DNA of 64,000 bases from Bacillus proteolyticus (GTDB lineage Bacteria > Bacillota > Bacilli > Bacillales > Bacillaceae_G): contig NZ_MACH01000055.1 in the NCBI RefSeq assembly GCF_001884065.1, forward strand, positions 62,001 through 126,000. The letters are read 5' to 3'. Shown here piece by piece: positions 7,973-15,405 of the stretch. The notes beneath the pieces are model-generated. The model worked only from the letters and a program-made list of their open reading frames with translations. It was not told the DNA's origin and ran no database searches. Each line of letters opens with the position of its first letter. The stretch's first letter is position 1. A program made the translations under genes and the position numbers.

Positions 7973-9208
7973 ATGTCGCAATACATAAGAGATAGAAAAG
8001 AGTTTTATTTGAAATATCCGAATTTTTGGTCGGATTTATATGAATGTGAGTATAGTCTGTTTCATGTTTTCTCTATAACAAATCAGACTATGAAACAATT
8101 GCAATTAGCAACTGAACGAATGGGGAAAATATTTTTTAAGACTGCTAGACTTTTGCGTAATTTAAGTGACGAACAGCTTCTTGAACTTGGGTTTCCTCCT
8201 GCGAGCTTATCATTCATTAGAATGAAAGGATTATATCCTGAATCTGTTATTTCGCGATTTGATTTCGTTTTAACAGATGATAACCAAATTAAAATGTTTG
8301 AGTTTAATAGTGATACACCAACTTTTATTATGGAATGCTTTCAAATGAATGGAAAAGTTTGCGAGAAACTAGGCTATGATGATCCAAACTCGGATCAAGA
8401 ACGATTACTATCTTCTGGTATTACAAAAGCCGTAATGGAAGCGACAAAGGGAATAGACAACCCAAATGTTGTTTTTACAGCACATCATGAACATATTGAG
8501 GATTGGAATACGACTGTGTATTTGAGTCAGTTATGCCATGTTGAGAATAAAGTAGTGCCAATGTCAGAACTTAGAATTACAAAAGATGCTTTAGTGGATA
8601 GGGATGGAGTACAGATTGATGTGTTATATCGCCAAACATATCCGATAGAAGATTTAATTGAGGATCAAGATCCTGAAACAGGAGATTTGGTAGGTGTGGA
8701 ACTGTTGCAACTTGTAAAAGCCGGAAAGCTTTTTATAATAAATCCATTGTCAGCATTTTTACTTCAGCCCAAATCAGTTCAGTGTCTTATTTGGGGATTA
8801 GCAGAAGAAGAGGCCTTTTATACAAATGAGGAACAACAGTGGATTAAAGAATATATGTTACCTACATATTTAGAACCAGATTTATTTTTAGGAAAAGGTT
8901 CTTTCGTTCAAAAACCTTCATTTGGTAGAGAAGGGGACACAATTACCATTCGCGATAAGGACGAACATATTATGCTTCAAAATGCACACCAAACATATAA
9001 AGCGTCACTGCCGATATTTCAAAAGTATACAGAACTTCCAGTCGTATCCTTGGAAACAGAAAAAGGGATGGAGAAACTGTCGTATGTGTTTGGTTCGTTT
9101 TTAATTGCCGGAAAAGCGAGTAGTATCGGTATTCGTGCGGGGGAAAAAATTACGGGGAATGAATCGTACTATTTACCGGTAGGTATAAAAAAGGAGGAAA
9201 GTATATGA
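7973..9208 (+). CDS. glutathionylspermidine synthase-like ATP-grasp ligase
   Basis: A 411-residue protein of the glutathionylspermidine synthetase pre-ATP-grasp family (the YgiC/YjfC type, without the amidase half of E. coli Gss). Recognisable features are FDFVLTDDNQIKMFEFNSDT near residue 100, an EFN-type metal/ATP contact, and the C-terminal FVQKPSFGREGDTI segment typical of the ATP-grasp lid. Such enzymes are expected to form an amide bond between a peptide carboxylate and an amine such as a polyamine; the substrate here is unknown. It overlaps the DUF350 gene by 4 bp (ATGA) and follows the lipoprotein, forming a tight three-gene operon. Confidence 0.85.
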   Translation: MSQYIRDRKEFYLKYPNFWSDLYECEYSLFHVFSITNQTMKQLQLATERMGKIFFKTARLLRNLSDEQLLELGFPPASLSFIRMKGLYPESVISRFDFVLTDDNQIKMFEFNSDTPTFIMECFQMNGKVCEKLGYDDPNSDQERLLSSGITKAVMEATKGIDNPNVVFTAHHEHIEDWNTTVYLSQLCHVENKVVPMSELRITKDALVDRDGVQIDVLYRQTYPIEDLIEDQDPETGDLVGVELLQLVKAGKLFIINPLSAFLLQPKSVQCLIWGLAEEEAFYTNEEQQWIKEYMLPTYLEPDLFLGKGSFVQKPSFGREGDTITIRDKDEHIMLQNAHQTYKASLPIFQKYTELPVVSLETEKGMEKLSYVFGSFLIAGKASSIGIRAGEKITGNESYYLPVGIKKEESI

Positions 9209-9591
9209 TTAATTTTTTATTATATTTAGCAGTAACACTAGGCCTTTTATGCATTGGTCTTTTCCTAATGGAAGTAACAACGAAAGTAAAAGAATTTAAG
9301 CTAATGGCCCAAGGAAATAAGGCGGTAAGCTATGTACTTGGAGGACGACTACTTGGGTTAGCTATTGTTTTATATTCGACAGCCGCTAATTCCATTTCAC
9401 TTCTTGATATGGTTTCGTGGGGAGCAGTTGGGATTTTGGCTCAAATTATCGTCTTTTATTTAGCTGAGTGGCTTACACCACGCTTTAATATAAATAAAAG
9501 TCTCGAAGAAGATAATCAAGCAGTCGGTCTTTTTCTTATGTTTTTATCGCTTTCAATTGGGATTGTAATTGCTGGTTGTATAACTTATTAA
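9205..9591 (+). CDS. DUF350 family membrane protein
   Basis: A 128-residue protein with four predicted membrane helices (about residues 3-23, 45-63, 68-88 and 106-126). Its sequence and size match the DUF350 (YjfL-type) family that recurs beside pre-ATP-grasp ligases. The start overlaps the ligase stop and has AAAGGAGGAAAG upstream. It probably acts as the membrane partner of the ligase/lipoprotein pair; this comes from conserved neighbourhood, not from a demonstrated mechanism. Confidence 0.82.
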   Translation: MINFLLYLAVTLGLLCIGLFLMEVTTKVKEFKLMAQGNKAVSYVLGGRLLGLAIVLYSTAANSISLLDMVSWGAVGILAQIIVFYLAEWLTPRFNINKSLEEDNQAVGLFLMFLSLSIGIVIAGCITY

Positions 9592-9625
9592 AAACTTTAC
9601 GTTTAAACGTAAGGTTTTTATTTTT
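9590..9625 (+). terminator. terminator of the lipoprotein/ATP-grasp/DUF350 operon
   Basis: Arms AAAACTTTACGT/ACGTAAGGTTTT followed by TATTTTT. Confidence 0.85.
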
Positions 9626-9729
9626 GCTAATTTTGAAATGTGTGCTTGATTCATTTAATTAGTCGAAAGAGAAATAGTGTGTATATGAGAGGTAGTTGTT
9701 GTAATAAGGAAAAATTTCCATGCAAAGTG

Positions 9730-9758
9730 TTGACATCTATTTTAAATAAGAGTAACAT
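9730..9758 (+). promoter_or_regulatory. promoter of the M-box transcript
   Basis: Consensus TTGACA (9730-9735), 17-bp spacer, TAACAT (9753-9758), ending about 20 bp before the riboswitch. Confidence 0.85.
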
Positions 9759-9775
9759 TTTCTATGTAATTAAAA

Positions 9776-9945
9776 TAAGTCTCTGTTAGGTGAGGCTCCT
9801 GTATAGAGAAATGCTACTGCCCAAAAATGTCGAGAGACGCCAATGGGTCAACAGGAATGATCGAATTAAGGTTTTTCTTAACGTAGCTGGTAATAAACCT
9901 ATGCTATACAGTGCTAAAACTCGACGAGGGAGAGGTCCGTAGATT
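9776..9945 (+). promoter_or_regulatory. M-box (ykoK-type) Mg2+ riboswitch
   Basis: The segment contains the highly conserved M-box blocks in order: CTGTTAGGTGAGGCTCCTGT, ATGCTACTGCCCAAAAATGT, GACGCCAATGGGTCAACAGG, GTAGCTGG and CTATACAGTGCTAAAACTC. In Bacillus this aptamer binds Mg2+ and causes termination when magnesium is plentiful. A hairpin terminator follows at 9984-10019, giving a complete aptamer-plus-expression-platform layout. The downstream gene is a P-type ATPase remnant rather than an intact transporter. Confidence 0.95.
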
Positions 9946-9983
9946 TCTAATTATATTAGGAATCGCTTATTTGTGTATGCAAT

Positions 9984-10019
9984 GACCTTTGCTCTCTTAT
10001 GAGTAAGGGTCTTTTTTGT
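9984..10019 (+). terminator. M-box expression-platform terminator
   Basis: Arms GACCTTT (9984-9990) and AAGGGTC (10005-10011) with a following T-run. It lies between the aptamer and the first ORF, as expected for Mg2+-controlled termination. Confidence 0.85.
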
Positions 10020-10084
10020 TACAAAGCTATGAGTAATTTCATAGTATAGATTATAACTAAAAAATAAATGAGGAGGTGAGGAGC

Positions 10085-10189
10085 ATGTCAAATTCTGACC
10101 CGGTTCCGTTACCCATATGCTTCAAATCAAAAATATATGATGTAGGCAGGAAACGACTTGTTCCTCCCTTTATATTTATCATAATGTAG
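10085..10189 (+). CDS. 34-residue leader-type peptide with proline cluster
   Basis: The ATG at 10085 has an excellent ribosome binding site (GAGGAGGTGAGGAG). The peptide begins MSNSDPVPLPICFKSKIYDV and has a second Pro-Pro near residue 27, followed by a hydrophobic C-terminus. It lies between the M-box terminator and the ATPase-derived gene. Proline-rich leader ORFs act as a second Mg2+ sensor upstream of Salmonella mgtA (MgtL); a similar role here is only an analogy. It may be an ordinary small protein. Its family is not recognised. Confidence 0.5.
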   Translation: MSNSDPVPLPICFKSKIYDVGRKRLVPPFIFIIM

Positions 10190-10288
10190 CGTTTATTTGA
10201 GTATTCCAGCACTAGATACTTTCACGCTAAAGTGGATAAATTGAGAAACAAAGCGTTTCTTCCTATGTTTAAAGGAGGAGACGATAAT

Positions 10289-11014
10289 ATGTTATATGCA
10301 AACAAAACTGTGGGTAACACGTCATATAAACTAAGTAAAAAATCAATAAAAGAACAAATAATGCTCCAAAAAAATAAAGATTTATTAATTGAAATTGCAA
10401 CGAGAGATGTAAAATCTGTATTTGCGTATTTTAAAACAACAAGAGACGGACTATCTGTGAAAGAAGCACAAAAACGAATTCAAGTATACGGCCGAAATGA
10501 ATTAATTTCAACAAGAGCGCGTATTGCGGAAGTGATGATAAAGCTAAGTGAAATGATTCCAGGTCTTTCAAAACAAAATGCACGTGATGAATTACAATGT
10601 GAAACAGTTACTGTTTCTAGAGTAGAAGCATCTAGCCTAACAGGGCTAAACAATGAATTGAAAATGATGAAGCTACCAGTACAAGAGCTTGTACCTGGAG
10701 ATATGATTTTTCTTTCAGAGGGCGATACAGTACCAGCAGATGTACGTATTATTTATGCAAATGATTTATTAGTGAATGAATCTATGCTGACAGGAAACGA
10801 TGCTAGTATTGAGAAATTTGAAAGCTGCTATCATCTAGAACGTAAACGATTTATTCCATTAAAACGGATGAAAGACTATAATCCACTTGAACTTGAAAAT
10901 GTATGTTTCAAAGGTACTTATATTGTTGGCGGAACTGCAAAAGCTGTAGTTGTTTCAACAGGTAAAAATACGTATTCAGGAATACTTCATACTTGTTGTG
11001 GTAGAACGTCTTAA
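10289..11014 (+). CDS. truncated Mg2+ P-type ATPase: N-terminus plus actuator domain only
   Basis: The true start is the ATG at 10289, behind AAAGGAGG. The 241-residue product resembles the beginning of MgtA/MgtB: a cation-ATPase N-terminal domain (LSVKEAQKRIQVYGRNEL, about residues 60-77), then actuator-domain sequence (VQELVPGDMIFLSEGDTVPA...NESMLTG) ending at GTYIVGG...STGKNTYSGIL. The membrane helices expected before and after the actuator domain, the DKTGT phosphorylation domain and the ATP-binding domain are all missing. The TGES dephosphorylation motif reads TGND. It therefore cannot pump. It is either a decayed gene or a soluble regulatory relic; the open frame, strong ribosome binding site and M-box control make the latter worth considering. 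Confidence 0.8.
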   Translation: MLYANKTVGNTSYKLSKKSIKEQIMLQKNKDLLIEIATRDVKSVFAYFKTTRDGLSVKEAQKRIQVYGRNELISTRARIAEVMIKLSEMIPGLSKQNARDELQCETVTVSRVEASSLTGLNNELKMMKLPVQELVPGDMIFLSEGDTVPADVRIIYANDLLVNESMLTGNDASIEKFESCYHLERKRFIPLKRMKDYNPLELENVCFKGTYIVGGTAKAVVVSTGKNTYSGILHTCCGRTS

Positions 11015-11092
11015 TTTGTTAATGATGCTAAATATAAAAAAACAATGTATAATAGACAAAGTTGAACAAAAACGTAGAATGGTAATCTATAT

Positions 11093-11128
11093 ATAACCTT
11101 ACGTGATAACGTGAGGTTATTATTTTTT
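11093..11128 (+). terminator. terminator between the ATPase remnant and the exonuclease gene
   Basis: Arms ATAACCTTACG/CGTGAGGTTAT and a T-rich tail. A TATAAT-like box at 11049 lies before it, so it could also act as an attenuator for the exonuclease gene. Confidence 0.75.
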
Positions 11129-11146
11129 GTTAGTAGGAGAGGTATT

Positions 11147-12013
11147 ATGAAAAAAGTATTATTAGTTGATGGTATGGCACTATTATTTCGTGCTTTTTAC
11201 GCAACAAGTGTCTACGGACAATTTATGAAGAGACAAGATGGTACCCCAACGAATGGGATTCATGGTTATATGAAGCATTTATTAACGGCAACACAAGCAA
11301 TTGAGCCAACACACATTGTAACGTGCTGGGATATGGGAAGTACGACATTTAGAACAGAATCGTTCTCGAATTATAAAGCAAATCGTGCAGCACCGCCGGA
11401 AGAATTAATTCCACAATTTGATTTAGTGCAAGAAATGACTGCGAAATTATCTATTCCAGTCATCGGTATGAAAGGTTATGAAGCGGATGATTGTATCGGT
11501 ACACTTGCAAAACAATATTGTAACGAAGCGGAAGTTTATATTTTAACTGGAGATACAGATCTACTTCAACTTGTTGAAAAGAACGTTACAGTTATGCTTC
11601 TTCGTAAAGGAATTGGAAATTATGAGTATTATACACCGGAGAAAATCATGGAAGAGAAAGGTGTAGAACCTTGGCAAATTGTCCATGCAAAAGCATTCAT
11701 GGGAGATACAAGTGATAATTATCCAGGTGTAAAAGGTATTGGTGAAAAAACAGCGTATAAGCTTATTCAAGAACATGGTACAGTATCGGCAGTACTAGAA
11801 AATATAGCATCATTAACGAAAGCACAGCGTACAAAAATTGAAAGTGATTTAGAGAACTTAAATATCTCTTTACAATTAGCGCAAATTCATTGTGAAGTTC
11901 CAATTTCATGCTCAATAGAAGAAGGGTTACACACAATGAACGAAGAAAAACTACGATTTGTTTGTAACGAAATGAATTGGGGAAGACCTGAAATATTAAT
12001 CAATATGCTATAA
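11147..12013 (+). CDS. ypcP: 5'-3' exonuclease (YpcP/ExoR-type)
   Basis: A 288-residue stand-alone homologue of the DNA polymerase I 5'-3' exonuclease/flap endonuclease domain. The start at 11147 follows GGAGAGG. Visible catalytic features: N-terminal VDGMALLFRAFY, GYEADDCIGT (metal-binding Asp pair), TGDTDLLQLV, and the helix-three-turn-helix DNA-binding segment around GDTSDNYPGVKGIGEKTAY. B. subtilis YpcP has the same length and removes RNA/DNA 5' flaps, overlapping in function with Pol I. A strong terminator follows directly. Confidence 0.92.
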   Translation: MKKVLLVDGMALLFRAFYATSVYGQFMKRQDGTPTNGIHGYMKHLLTATQAIEPTHIVTCWDMGSTTFRTESFSNYKANRAAPPEELIPQFDLVQEMTAKLSIPVIGMKGYEADDCIGTLAKQYCNEAEVYILTGDTDLLQLVEKNVTVMLLRKGIGNYEYYTPEKIMEEKGVEPWQIVHAKAFMGDTSDNYPGVKGIGEKTAYKLIQEHGTVSAVLENIASLTKAQRTKIESDLENLNISLQLAQIHCEVPISCSIEEGLHTMNEEKLRFVCNEMNWGRPEILINML

Positions 12014-12021
12014 ATAGTTTG

Positions 12022-12076
12022 GAAAGAGGGATGTTACATGAGTCGAACGTTGACTAGGTGACACCTTCTTTTTTTG
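12022..12076 (+). terminator. terminator of the exonuclease gene
   Basis: Long imperfect stem AAAGAGGGATGTTAC/GTGACACCTTCTTT with an internal GTCGAACGTTGAC hairpin, then a T-run. Confidence 0.8.
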
Positions 12077-12374
12077 TTTTGGAAAACAGTATCTTAGTGA
12101 ATGGGGTAATATGGAATTTATCTTGAAATATATAAATATTTCGACAAGATAAATCGATATAAGATGACGAAAATAGCAATTTATATAATTAAATGAAGCA
12201 ACTTCAAAATGGTTTTAGGATGATCTCTTTTTTGCGTTGTTCACAAAGTTGTCAGAAAATAAACGTAATTTTCATATGAAGTTCAAATAGAATTCACAAC
12301 AATCAATTATTATAAGAACAACCAGATAATTCTTTATCTTTTATATAAACCATCCCCCAAGGAGGACAATGAAA

Positions 12375-12515
12375 ATGAGAAAAAAAGTGAGAAAATCTTT
12401 TAAACAATTATTAATTGAAAATAAACAATCACTATTAAATAATAAAGAAAATATGAAAGAAATTGAAGAAAGAATAGAGAAACGACATGTAGCATATAGT
12501 GGTGCCAGTAATTAA
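12375..12515 (+). CDS. FbpB-like (Fur-regulated basic protein family) small protein
   Basis: A 46-residue, Lys/Arg/Glu-rich helical protein beginning MRKKVRKSFKQLL and containing ENKQSLL and EIEERIEKRHV. This pattern resembles the Fur-regulated basic proteins of Bacillus (FbpA/FbpB), which assist the FsrA iron-sparing response. The ATG at 12375 is preferred over 12369 because AAGGAGG (12359-12365) is 9 nt away. The upstream region has GATAATTCTTTATC, only a weak Fur-box-like match. A strong terminator follows. Family assignment is from pattern memory. Confidence 0.7.
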   Translation: MRKKVRKSFKQLLIENKQSLLNNKENMKEIEERIEKRHVAYSGASN

Positions 12516-12522
12516 ATAAAAT

Positions 12523-12558
12523 AAAAAAGATAGCCTATAAAGGCTATCTTTTTTATTT
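12523..12558 (+). terminator. terminator of the FbpB-like gene
   Basis: Perfect arms AAAAAGATAGCCT/AGGCTATCTTTTT followed by TATTTTAT. Confidence 0.92.
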
Positions 12559-12653
12559 TATATTGAAAAACACTATTCCTCTCTTTAATTTTGTAAATAT
12601 GCAAGGTATTTTTATAATGTTTTTCTAACAATATTACCCATTTTTCGAGGTTG

Positions 12654-12736
12654 AAATTGGTATATGCCAATTTTAAAGATTAACTATTCATAATATTACA
12701 AAAAATGTTACAATACACTCAAATTTATACTATAAA
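12654..12736 (+). promoter_or_regulatory. control region of the polysaccharide operon
   Basis: A perfect 7-bp inverted repeat AAATTGG/CCAATTT (12654-12673, spacer TATATG) looks like an operator. Further on, TTACAA (12708-12713) and TATAAA (12731-12736) are 17 bp apart and could be a sigma-A promoter. The regulator is unknown. Confidence 0.45.
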
Positions 12737-12781
12737 ATCATTTTAATATGAAAAATTGGAATGAAAAGAAAGGAGAGGAAT

Positions 12782-12822
12782 ATGAATAAAGATGTCGCTT
12801 TGAAATGATTATTATCATTTCA
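12782..12822 (+). promoter_or_regulatory. micro-ORF and hairpin before the acyltransferase gene
   Basis: An 8-codon ORF (MNKDVALK, 12782-12808) with its own AAAGGAGAGG site ends inside a perfect inverted repeat TGAAATGAT (12801-12809)/ATCATTTCA (12814-12822). The hairpin ends just before the TAGGAG site of the next gene. This could couple or restrain translation of the operon. Confidence 0.4.
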
Positions 12823-12842
12823 TTAGGAGTTGATGTAAAACG

Positions 12843-14036
12843 ATGGAAAGGCATGAAGAACTGGATTCTATAAGAGGAATTTCTTCATTGGTAGTAATGA
12901 TTGGTCATCATTTGATGATTTTCTCAGCATTTCAAAATTACAGTTATGAAAATAATAAACCATTTGTTGTATATCTATTAAAAGAAACGCCTGCACGTCT
13001 TATTTTTAGTAGTGGTAACGAATCAGTTATTGTCTTTTTTATTTTGAGTGGATTTGTTTTGTATGAATCTATTCAAAAAACATATAGTAGCTATGGATCA
13101 TACCTTCTAAAACGTATATGCAGAATATATATTCCGTATATTGTGGCAATAGTCATAGCTATTATATGCCAGACTACAATAAGTAAATATGGTATTTCTT
13201 ATTTAAGCGAATGGTTTAATCGCTCATGGACGATTGAAAGTTCTTCAAGTCTAATAGCACAGCATGTTTTATTGGTTGGGAAATATAATACTGATACATA
13301 TAACAGTGTGATTTGGTCACTTGTACATGAAATGCGAATATCTATAATTTTTCCGTTAGTTTTGATGGTTTGTTTACGAAAAACAGTAAGGGGTTCATTA
13401 CTATCATTGTTTAGTTTTAGTATATGTTCTGTCGTGATATTATTCTTATTTCGCTCGAGTTTAACATTAACAAGCTATGTATTAACGTTGCATTACACAG
13501 TGCTGTTTTTACTAGGAGCACTAGTTGCGAAGTATAAAAATAATTTAATAGCTTTTTATAGTAAGTGTACTAAAAATACGAAAATTACATGGTTTTTATT
13601 TGCGATTTTACTTTATATGTATGAAGGGCTTATTGGAGAAATTAAAGTGCTCAATAATTTTATATTTCGAGACTACGTAGTAGCGATAAGCGCATGTCTA
13701 TTTGTCATATTAAGCTTGTCAGTATCAACTTTGTCGTCCTTGCTGCATAATAAATACTTGTTGTATTTGGGGAAGATTTCTTACAGTCTTTATTTATACC
13801 ATATCATATCTTTATTTTCTCTTATATACGTGCTCCATGAAATATTACCGTTACCTATTGTTTTAATTTTGTCGCTTATTCTTTCGCTTATACTAGCAAT
13901 GATTTCGTATGTATTTGTAGAAAAATTTGCATTTAGAGTCGGAAAGTATGTAACAAAACGAGCTGATAGAGAGAGGAAAGAGTTATTTGTAGAAAATGAT
14001 GTGCAGGATGTTATTCAGACAAAGGCGGTGAAATAA
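12843..14036 (+). CDS. acyltransferase-3 family membrane protein
   Basis: A 397-residue integral membrane O-acyltransferase. The opening ELDSIRGISSLVVMIGHHLM is the classic acyltransferase-3 start, with the conserved R of the first cytoplasmic motif and a catalytic-type His. About ten hydrophobic helices follow, including the LSGFVLY segment and the late YSLYLYH motif. It presumably O-acetylates or O-succinylates the sugar polymer made by the operon, at the membrane. It is the first gene; the AGGAG site is 13 nt from the ATG. The next gene starts immediately after its stop. Confidence 0.9.
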   Translation: MERHEELDSIRGISSLVVMIGHHLMIFSAFQNYSYENNKPFVVYLLKETPARLIFSSGNESVIVFFILSGFVLYESIQKTYSSYGSYLLKRICRIYIPYIVAIVIAIICQTTISKYGISYLSEWFNRSWTIESSSSLIAQHVLLVGKYNTDTYNSVIWSLVHEMRISIIFPLVLMVCLRKTVRGSLLSLFSFSICSVVILFLFRSSLTLTSYVLTLHYTVLFLLGALVAKYKNNLIAFYSKCTKNTKITWFLFAILLYMYEGLIGEIKVLNNFIFRDYVVAISACLFVILSLSVSTLSSLLHNKYLLYLGKISYSLYLYHIISLFSLIYVLHEILPLPIVLILSLILSLILAMISYVFVEKFAFRVGKYVTKRADRERKELFVENDVQDVIQTKAVK

Positions 14037-14780
14037 TTGAAGCAAGAAATGAGTATAAAAGATTTTCAACAGTTATTGAAAAGAAGATTTGTAACGATCA
14101 TTTTGACGATGTGTTGTTTAACCGTTTCTCTAGTTCTTATTTCTATGTATGTGCTAAAGCCTTCGTATCAATATTCAGCGCAAATTCTTGTTGGAAATTT
14201 AGATGAGTTTAATAAGGAAAATACAGCGAATAAAACACAAGAAAATAAGCAACTTGTAACATCGTTTGTTGACATTTTAAAAAGTCCACTTATTATTTCG
14301 ACAGTAAAAAACACTTTGAAATTAGAACAATCAAGCTATGAATTAGCACAAAAAATTTCAGTAGTGAATACGGACAACTCACAAATTGTTACTGTTACAG
14401 TAAAAGATTCGGATCCTAAAATCGTGAAAGAAATTGTAAAGTCATTGGCAGAACAATCTCAAAAAAGCTTTCAACAATATACGAATGTACAGGGAGTAAA
14501 AATATTGATTAATCCAGACTTACAGGAAAAAGCGGAGAAATTGTTTCCAAAATTTCAACTTATCATTCCTATCTCTTTAATTGTTAGTTTTTTTGTTGGT
14601 GTAGGTTTAGCTATATTTCGAGATTATTTTGATGAACGTATATACGTGGAACAAGATTTAGAGAAAATAACGACAGTCTCTGTTATTGGTCATATAAATA
14701 TGAAACCGAAAAGAAAAAAGAAACCTACAGAGGTTGATAAGCAATCATCTATATATCGAGGTGAACATGTCGATGTTTAA
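14037..14780 (+). CDS. Wzz-type polysaccharide chain-length/co-polymerase protein
   Basis: A 247-residue protein with the Wzz fold: an N-terminal cytoplasmic tail and helix (about 18-38), an extracellular region (about 40-175) and a second helix (about 180-200) followed by a cytoplasmic tail. It matches the Firmicute CapA/YveK adaptor that activates a separate BY-kinase. The TTG at 14037 is the likely start because GGCGGTG lies 6 nt upstream; the next in-frame ATG (14049) is spaced too far. The end overlaps the following kinase-like gene by 8 bp. Confidence 0.88.
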   Translation: MKQEMSIKDFQQLLKRRFVTIILTMCCLTVSLVLISMYVLKPSYQYSAQILVGNLDEFNKENTANKTQENKQLVTSFVDILKSPLIISTVKNTLKLEQSSYELAQKISVVNTDNSQIVTVTVKDSDPKIVKEIVKSLAEQSQKSFQQYTNVQGVKILINPDLQEKAEKLFPKFQLIIPISLIVSFFVGVGLAIFRDYFDERIYVEQDLEKITTVSVIGHINMKPKRKKKPTEVDKQSSIYRGEHVDV

Positions 14781-15387
14781 GACAAAGAAAAAGCTACCAT
14801 TCGATCCGCATGATGCTCTGATGAAAGAGCAGTTTTATACTGTATATCACGAGTTGAAAAAATCTGGAAAACATCTATTCTCAGTTATTTCAACGAAGGA
14901 CAGAGGCGTCGTTGCCTCGCTTATAGTAAATATGGGGCTAGTGTTTGCGGAAATGAAAAAAAAGGTGTTACTTATCGATGTGAATTTTTCGGACCCTAAA
15001 CTACACCTACTATTACAAAGTGATCATATGACAACAGTAAACGATATAATAAGCTCCCCTCCATCTAATTATGAAACTTTTTCAAGTGATTTGTCTAAAT
15101 ACTTGTATTGTATTCCTGCAAAAAAAACAGTACACAGCGGAACGCCCTTAGTTGCTATGGATGAATTTGATAATGTAATTGCTAAGTGGAAAGAAGATTT
15201 TGATTACATTTTCTTTTATTCATCCGAAGTATTTGAGCTTCCTACTACGTATATTATTGCGGAGAAATGTGATGGAGTAATTTTGGCAGTCAAAAAGCGG
15301 AAAGATTCTCTGCGTACAGTGAAAAAAGTAATAGCGGACATAAAGCGGAAAGAATGTGAATTACTTGGTATAGTTTTATATTCTTGA
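14773..15387 (+). CDS. degenerate BY-kinase (CpsD/YwqD-like) protein
   Basis: A 204-residue protein in the position and size range of bacterial tyrosine kinases that partner Wzz adaptors. The Walker A' motif (KKVLLIDVNFSDPKLHLLL, about residues 63-81) is recognisable. The Walker A loop, normally GEGKST, reads STKDRGVVAS and lacks the catalytic Lys and Ser/Thr. The C-terminal tyrosine cluster is also absent (the chain ends LLGIVLYS). It is therefore probably a pseudokinase or structural subunit. The start at 14773 (GAGGTG 9 nt upstream) is preferred over 14767. Confidence 0.82.
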   Translation: MFKTKKKLPFDPHDALMKEQFYTVYHELKKSGKHLFSVISTKDRGVVASLIVNMGLVFAEMKKKVLLIDVNFSDPKLHLLLQSDHMTTVNDIISSPPSNYETFSSDLSKYLYCIPAKKTVHSGTPLVAMDEFDNVIAKWKEDFDYIFFYSSEVFELPTTYIIAEKCDGVILAVKKRKDSLRTVKKVIADIKRKECELLGIVLYS

Positions 15388-15405
15388 ATTTGGGGGTAAC
15401 GATCC

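Noticed and set aside
9105-9204. Possible frameshift where the ATP-grasp gene meets the DUF350 gene
   Set aside because: The 4-bp ATGA overlap is a normal coupled start with its own AAAGGAGG site; both proteins are full length.
12040-12061. Seven-codon ORF MSRTLTR after the exonuclease gene
   Set aside because: It lies within the loop region of the exonuclease terminator.
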